Shown here one piece after another: positions 58,734-64,000 of a DNA stretch of 64,000 nucleotides; the first letter of the stretch is position 1; every line of letters begins with the position of its first letter. The notes beneath the pieces were generated by a model that saw only the letters and a program-made list of their open reading frames with translations, searched no databases and was not told the origin of the DNA. Both the position numbers and the translations under genes were made by a program. Location: contig QANY01005078.1 of NCBI GenBank assembly GCA_003255025.1, forward strand, positions 372,001 to 436,000. The letters are read 5' to 3'. The stretch is from Datisca glomerata (lineage: Eukaryota > Streptophyta > Magnoliopsida > Cucurbitales > Datiscaceae).

Positions 58734-59350
58734 TCACCTTGAACTTGGATTTAGATAGTGGAATCTAGGAGTAGACAATGCTTTAGTTAAGAGGTCTAAT
58801 AGTTGATCAACTAAGGGCACAACATGTATGTCAAGTTCTTTACTTAAGACCTTGTCACAAAGGAAATGGATATTAAGTTCAATATGTTTACTTCTAGCAT
58901 GCATCACATGATTTGAGGCTAAAACCAGTGTACTGACATTTTCACACCACAAAATGAGAGTTTGAGAGATCATGAAGTGCAACTCTTTTAATAACCCCTA
59001 AAACTAACTTATTTCAGCAGCACCACTGGCCATAGCCCTATACTCACTCTTAGTGATTGATCTACTAACCACATTATGCTATTTTAAAACCATGACACCA
59101 AGTTCCCTCCAAGAAAGATGAGATAGGTACATGTTGTCCTCATCATCAATATTACCTGCCCAATCAGCATCTAAGTACGCTTGAATGACATGAGAATTTG
59201 ATGTTTTGAAATGTAACTCTTCTAAAATGGTCCCTTTAAGGTACATTAACACCCTCTTATATGCATTCCAGTGTTTATCAGTAGGTTTATGCATGTACTG
59301 AATTAATTTATTAACTATGAATGAAATATTTAGTCTGGTAATGGACAAAT
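58734..59350 (-). pseudogene. Copia-3 RNase H relic
   Basis: Minus-strand text: NISFIVNKLIQYMHKPTDKH and VLMYLKGTILEELHF, then YLDADWAGNIDD (the first catalytic Asp context) from 59348, and ILWCENVSTLVLASN, ARSKHIELNIHF and LLDLLTKALSTPRF from 58960. One or more frameshifts occur in between. Confidence 0.85.
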
Positions 59351-59499
59351 ATTGTGGGCACCTATTGTACTTCTGAATAAAGTCACATCTATCATAGGTT
59401 CACCATTATTGGCAGAGAGTTACACTAACGAACATGCTAGAGAAATAGTTGTTTTAGCCTAAATGCATCTTTGTTTTATTTAGTAGGTCAGCTATATAT

Positions 59500-60436
59500 T
59501 TAGATTCTGTGAGATAAATCCCATAGTGATCTCTAAACACTTCCACCCCAAGAAAACGGTGAATAAAGCCCAAGTCTTTTAGTGAAAATCACATGTTCAT
59601 GTCATGAATTAGTTTGTAAATGACATGAGAACTATTACAATAATGAGTATATCATCAACATAAACAAGCAGAAATACAATATCCTTGACGGAACTAAAAA
59701 TGAATAAAGATGTGTCTAACTTAGAATTCACAAATCCCCATTGAAGCAATGCTTGTTTGAGTCTATCATACCAGAGCCTATGGGATTGTTTAAGGTCATA
59801 CAGTAGGTGACAAACATGATGAGGCTTGGAGCTATCAATAAACCCCTCAGATTGTGACATGAACATAGAGTCATGAAGTAAACCATTCAAGAAAGCATTA
59901 TTCACATCCAACTATTTAATACCCCAACCAAAAGACACTACTATATGTAAAATGACTCTGATGATAGTTGATTTAACCACTAGACTAAAGGTTTCAGTGT
60001 AGTCAATCCCTGGTCTTTGGTGGTACCTATTAGCTGCTAACCTAGCTTTATATCTGCGTATGTTTCAATCAGGGTGAGATTTAACTTTAAACACCCATTT
60101 GTGCCCAACTAGAGGCATTCCATATTGATAGCATACTGACTCTCGATTTGGTTACTCATGAACGAATCATACTCTCATTGCATATCTTTTTTCCAATTGG
60201 GATTAGTAAATGCATGTTTAACAGTAATTGGTTCTACAGGTATCAAAGGTTCAGAATGAAATATTTTGTTGTTATGAGTGCTTCGGGTTTAGATATGCCA
60301 ATTTTGAATCTAGTTATCATATGGTGATTGGATTTATATGCATGATGTTCACTAGGTGGAGGTGGGTGAAGTGGCAATGTAGATATTGGTGCAATGTGTA
60401 AGTCAACAAATAAAACACTCGAAATGGAAGGAAAAT
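59500..60436 (-). pseudogene. Copia-3 reverse transcriptase relic
   Basis: Minus-strand text from about 60430: HHMITRFKIGISKP, then, after frameshifts, YKARLAANRYHQRPGIDYTE, LDVNNAFLNGLLHDSMFM, VCHLLYDLKQSHRLWYDRL and FLLVYVDDILII near 59660. YVDD is intact. Stops precede and follow it. Confidence 0.85.
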
Positions 60437-60439
60437 CAA

Positions 60440-61135
60440 CAATAGAACAATATTTTTTTTGTTAAAAGGGTAAATTTATTTCAACAAAATATATATATAT
60501 ATTTACAAAGGGTATACCCTAGGATAAATAAATATAAAAGCAACATGACAAAAGTCAAAACTGACACAAAAGCCTAAGAAACTAGAAAGCTAAATATATC
60601 TCTCAACTTTCTAAAATACTAGGGTTAACATGAGAATTATGGTCTTTAATCAGAAAAATCACTCTTCCTCACCATTCTAATGAATTTTTTAAGAATAAAG
60701 TGAGAGTCCATCATTTTACCTAAAAACACTCTTATATTTCTTTCCACTCAAATACAATAGATGAAAGAAATAAAAATAAGCTTAGTAATAGTTGATTCAA
60801 TGGATTTGGAAAAAGAGACATGAATGAGCCATTTCAATCATATCAGTTCATGTCCATGAAGAAATAGTGATAGAGAGTCTGCATTTTGTCAACAAACATC
60901 CAACATGCATTTAGAGGAATTGAAGCAGAAAAATAGGTGATCAATAGATTCAATCCCTTGAGCAAAGAACACACAACTTACTCTTGAATTAATACACCAT
61001 TTGCTTACATGATATTTAGTTGACAGCTTATTGTGCATTTTAAGGCAAGCAATGAAGGAGCACTTGGGGATGCGATCGGAGAATCAAATTAACCTAGTCC
61101 ATGACATTGGGAGTTATGCCATCAAAGCATGTGTA
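60440..61135 (-). pseudogene. LINE fragment: zinc-binding domain after reverse transcriptase
   Basis: Minus-strand text from about 61090: SDRIPKCSFIACLKMHNKLS, TKYHVSKWCINSRVSCVFFA, GIESIDHLFFCFN and WVERNIRVF. This is the zf-RVT module found at the C-terminus of plant LINE ORF2. Two stops interrupt it. The upstream part of the same domain region is at 63430-64000. Confidence 0.75.
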
Positions 61136-63429
61136 TTTACTTTTGATATGAAATTTAAAGATAATTACATTTTTCTTATAATTTTTCTTTTAAATTTTTG
61201 TTGAATAATTTATATAAATATCTAAAAATTTATATAAATATTTATTAATGAGATTATGATCTTGTATTAGTAGGAGATAATTAAGATCATGGATAATGAA
61301 TAAAATTTTCAGCAACATATTAAAGTAGGGAATCTTTAATGAATTGTTACTAGTACGGTTCACTAAGCATTATGAATGCATATGATCTAGTCTGGATCAT
61401 TGATGTGGATAGATTTCTTAGTGAAGGTACTTTATATAATAATATTATATATGATAGGACCGATGTGAATTAATATTTTTATTAACGTGCTATTTTTCAT
61501 ATTAATACACATCAATTCGATGATCATATGTAGATTAGTCTCAATCCTGAGTAGTCATGAACTCCTATACACATCTACTGGATCTTTTGATTCACTCGTT
61601 AAGGTATGTTTGTTAATCAGCCTAGTGATTTTTGTTTTACAGATTCAATAATGTGGATGGTTGGGGACATGATCTTACAAGATTTAGAAATTAAGATTTC
61701 CTACGTATTGTATATTGGTTTTTTTAAGTGTTAATTCTGAAACTGAATGGTTATTGAGTTCAAATTTATAATAAGATTACAAATTAGTCATTCACTAGTG
61801 GATTAATGGTATTTAAGGATCAAAAGATAATTAGAAAAGTAAAACAATAATTTTGACCAGTTTTAATTTACGAACAAAAATTGGAGGACAGAACTACATG
61901 AAATGATTATGTCAGTGGAGTACATGAGAATATATTTGTAAATACATTCTATAATCTCTAAGAGTGTAATTTCATATTTACAGTGGAGTACTAATAAAAT
62001 TATTTAATTAAAAATTTTAATTAATAATATGATTTATTGGAGCTTAGGATTATAAGTCAATGGTCTCCAAGTCACCTCTATACTACGCTGTCTAGGATGT
62101 GAATATTTTAGGACATGAGAAAATGACTAACTTGCAAAAAGAATATTTATTCTGGATCAAGTACATAATTATGATATAATTATGTGTGATTAATTAATTA
62201 ATTGAATTATTTATATATTTAAATATAATTTTTGAAAATTATACATATATAATTATCAATTTTTTATTTACCGATAAGTGAGACAGAATATCTAATTTGT
62301 GAAATTAGATAATTAAATTAGTATTAGATAATAATTTAAATCAACAAAATCTGTTATTTGTGAACAGATAAATTAGTTGATAGGGATAATTAGATATATT
62401 AATTTTGAGTTAACTGATATTTAGATAATTTTCTGATTAAAATAAATATTTAATTCATAGTGATCATTGATAAGGTATCAAAAATTGACATGGACTACTG
62501 TGGATGCCATATGACACTACAGTAGTGAGTGTGCAACAATGTAGTTCCACATGGCGTTACAGTGATGCCGTGAGGCACTGTACTGGCACACGACACACTG
62601 TAGTGCCATGTGGCACTACAGTTGTGGACAATTGTAGTGGGTCCTACTTTCCACTGCAATTGGTAATTTTTTAATTAAATATTATTTCAGTTTATCCCTA
62701 AAAATCAGATACGTTATTATCTAGAATATATACATATATTATTCTAATGGCCTTGGTTGTTGAAAGAAGATAAGAGAATCAGTTGATCAGATCATCAGTT
62801 CATCAATCAATGAATTGAGAACACGATTGGTGTCAGGAAGATTTTCTTCTGTGATTAAACATTAATCAAATCTCTAAAAGAATAATCATCACGTTCTTTT
62901 AGAGAATCATCTTACTAAAGTTCTTTTTGGTAAATCTCCAGATTTCATGTGTCGAGAACATGTAGAGACAAAAAAAAGTGTCATGTAATATTCTACGTGC
63001 CCACACACGTCCTAGTGCGTTGAGGATTGACTTGGAAGATCCTGGTATGGATGTCGGAGTCTACTAATCATTGGAACAATTTCGTGGGAACGGAAGATTG
63101 CGATTTTTGCAAGGACGTTTGATATAAACTACAAGAGATATATGATTCCTAACCTTGTATATTGTAGATTTAACTTATAAATATATAATGGATCCTAAAT
63201 GATTGAAGATGAGTTTTCAAATTAAAGTTTTTATTAAAAGTTTAATTTTTTAAAAGGCCACGCGTCTCCACGCTTCTGTCACGCACGCGACGTGATGATG
63301 AGTACATGACAACTTAGGCTTATCCTGGTACAAAGCAAGGTAAGTGCTTCTTATACTAAAAAGTCTTTTTGGGTCTGCATTTCAGTGCCATGATTCTCTC
63401 TGGTACATGTTAAGATGAAGAAGATTAAG
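61136..63429. mobile_element. Unclassified 2.3-kb insertion in the LINE
   Basis: The LINE text on the two sides belongs to one protein in the same orientation, so this block is an insertion. It is AT-rich with no open frame of note, a GC-richer right end (cgcgtctccacgcttctgtc region at about 63264) and a palindromic block near 62480-62650. I found no clear LTR pair or terminal inverted repeat. The word catgtgt lies at both edges (about 61128 and 63452), a possible target duplication. Confidence 0.4.
62480..62650. repeat. Palindrome-rich block of actacagt / tgtagtgcca motifs
   Basis: At 62598-62621 two 11-base arms (ctgtagtgcca and its exact complement) are separated by tg. Related half-sites (cactacagt, tgtagttccacatggcg, cgttacagtgatgcc, gaggcactgtac) lie on both sides. 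Confidence 0.85.
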
Positions 63430-64000
63430 GTACATACCCCAACAAGCTAAACATGTGTTCAAGACTAGAACTACGCTAAGCCCATCTGCCTTCCCTTATG
63501 GGCACAGAAAATTCAGTGGACATCACCCGTCATATCTTATACGTAAGATCAGTTCCACCCCTTTATGATGCAAGATGCCAAGGGCCAGTTAATATGAAAA
63601 TATCAAAACATCTACTATCCAACTCACAAAATCTTGACAGTTTATGTCTAAGTCTAAAGATCTTCCTCCAAGCCCAAGAAAGGTTTGCAGGCATTTCTAT
63701 AGTGAAGATTGAGTGAGACTTAAGGAGATTCATCTTACACCAGGCTATCCACGAAGAGTCACGGATCTACTAGCCACCAAAAAAACTTAGCAATGACAAC
63801 ATAATTCCAGATGGTGAGATCTTTGATACTAGGACCTCCTTCTTGAAGAGGAGAGCAAATCATATCCCACCCAACTTTATGCACCTCCTTCTGTATCAGA
63901 GTTTCCATTCAATAAAATATTCTAAGGATAGGATTTACTCTCTTCATAATCTATTTCGGTAAGATAAAGTGGTTGGACAAGGAACTTTATATAGAAGTTA
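63430..64000 (-). pseudogene. LINE fragment: end of the reverse transcriptase region
   Basis: Minus-strand text from about 63880: WDMICSPLQEGGPSIKDLTI, WNYVVIAKFFWWLVDP, WCKMNLLKSHSIFTIEMPAN and LSWAWRKIFRLR. This is typical of the stretch between the RT palm and zf-RVT in plant LINEs. One frame runs through with stops. It continues beyond the window edge. Confidence 0.75.

Larger units (their letters stand above)
58400..60436 (-). mobile_element. Ty1/copia element 3 (minus), truncated
   Basis: RT and RNase H relics of one copia element in minus orientation, followed at 58707 by ttgaggggatgatagaatc, a purine tract and probable 3' LTR start. The upstream end stops near 60436, where LINE sequence begins, so gag, protease and integrase are lost. 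The lower LTR edge is not fixed. Confidence 0.75.

Overview
The window is AT-rich nuclear DNA from a flowering plant, almost certainly a dicot. The evidence is two intron-bearing genes with close relatives known from Arabidopsis, separated by a dense mosaic of plant transposable elements. I cannot assign a species. No RNA gene, CRISPR array or bacterial feature could be supported.

Two protein-coding genes look intact. At 5407-8104 (+) lies a five-exon gene for a BTB/POZ-TAZ scaffold protein (BT family, 382 aa). At 39950-41513 (-) lies a three-exon gene for a HOOKLESS1-type GNAT acetyltransferase (415 aa). Both have plausible TATA boxes (4388-4395 and 41663-41670), all splice sites are GT-AG, and the reading frame is kept through every junction. 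The two genes are unrelated in position and need not be co-regulated.

Layout: 1-4140 is non-coding and holds a MITE candidate (1094-1650) and small dispersed repeats. 4140-8104 is the BT gene with promoter and leader. 9302-26440 is one nested stack: a minus-strand Ty3/gypsy element whose 3' LTR is split by a 6-kb inverted-repeat element that itself carries a plus-strand Ty1/copia relic, and whose gag is split by a second, minus-strand copia element. 26441-33785 is mostly tandem repeats and decayed DNA. 33786-36095 is a non-autonomous CACTA element with target duplication TAA. 36096-39949 is non-coding, with one SINE-like fragment. 39950-41700 is the HLS1-like gene, embedded in GA/CT repeats. 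42751-48245 is a gag-only gypsy element whose region between gag and the 3' LTR has become satellite-like arrays. 48839-52472 is a non-coding LTR element built largely of short tandem repeats. 53459-55445 is a hAT-like element filled by a polypyrimidine tract facing a polypurine tract. 58400-60436 is a truncated copia (-). 60440-64000 is a LINE fragment (-) split by a 2.3-kb insertion.

The most unusual items are the two LTR elements that have turned into tandem-repeat arrays, the inverted CT/GA tracts inside the hAT-like element, and the complementary GA and CT tracts on either side of HLS1-like exon 1, where the repeat also encodes the first residues of the protein. I see no clearly new protein system.
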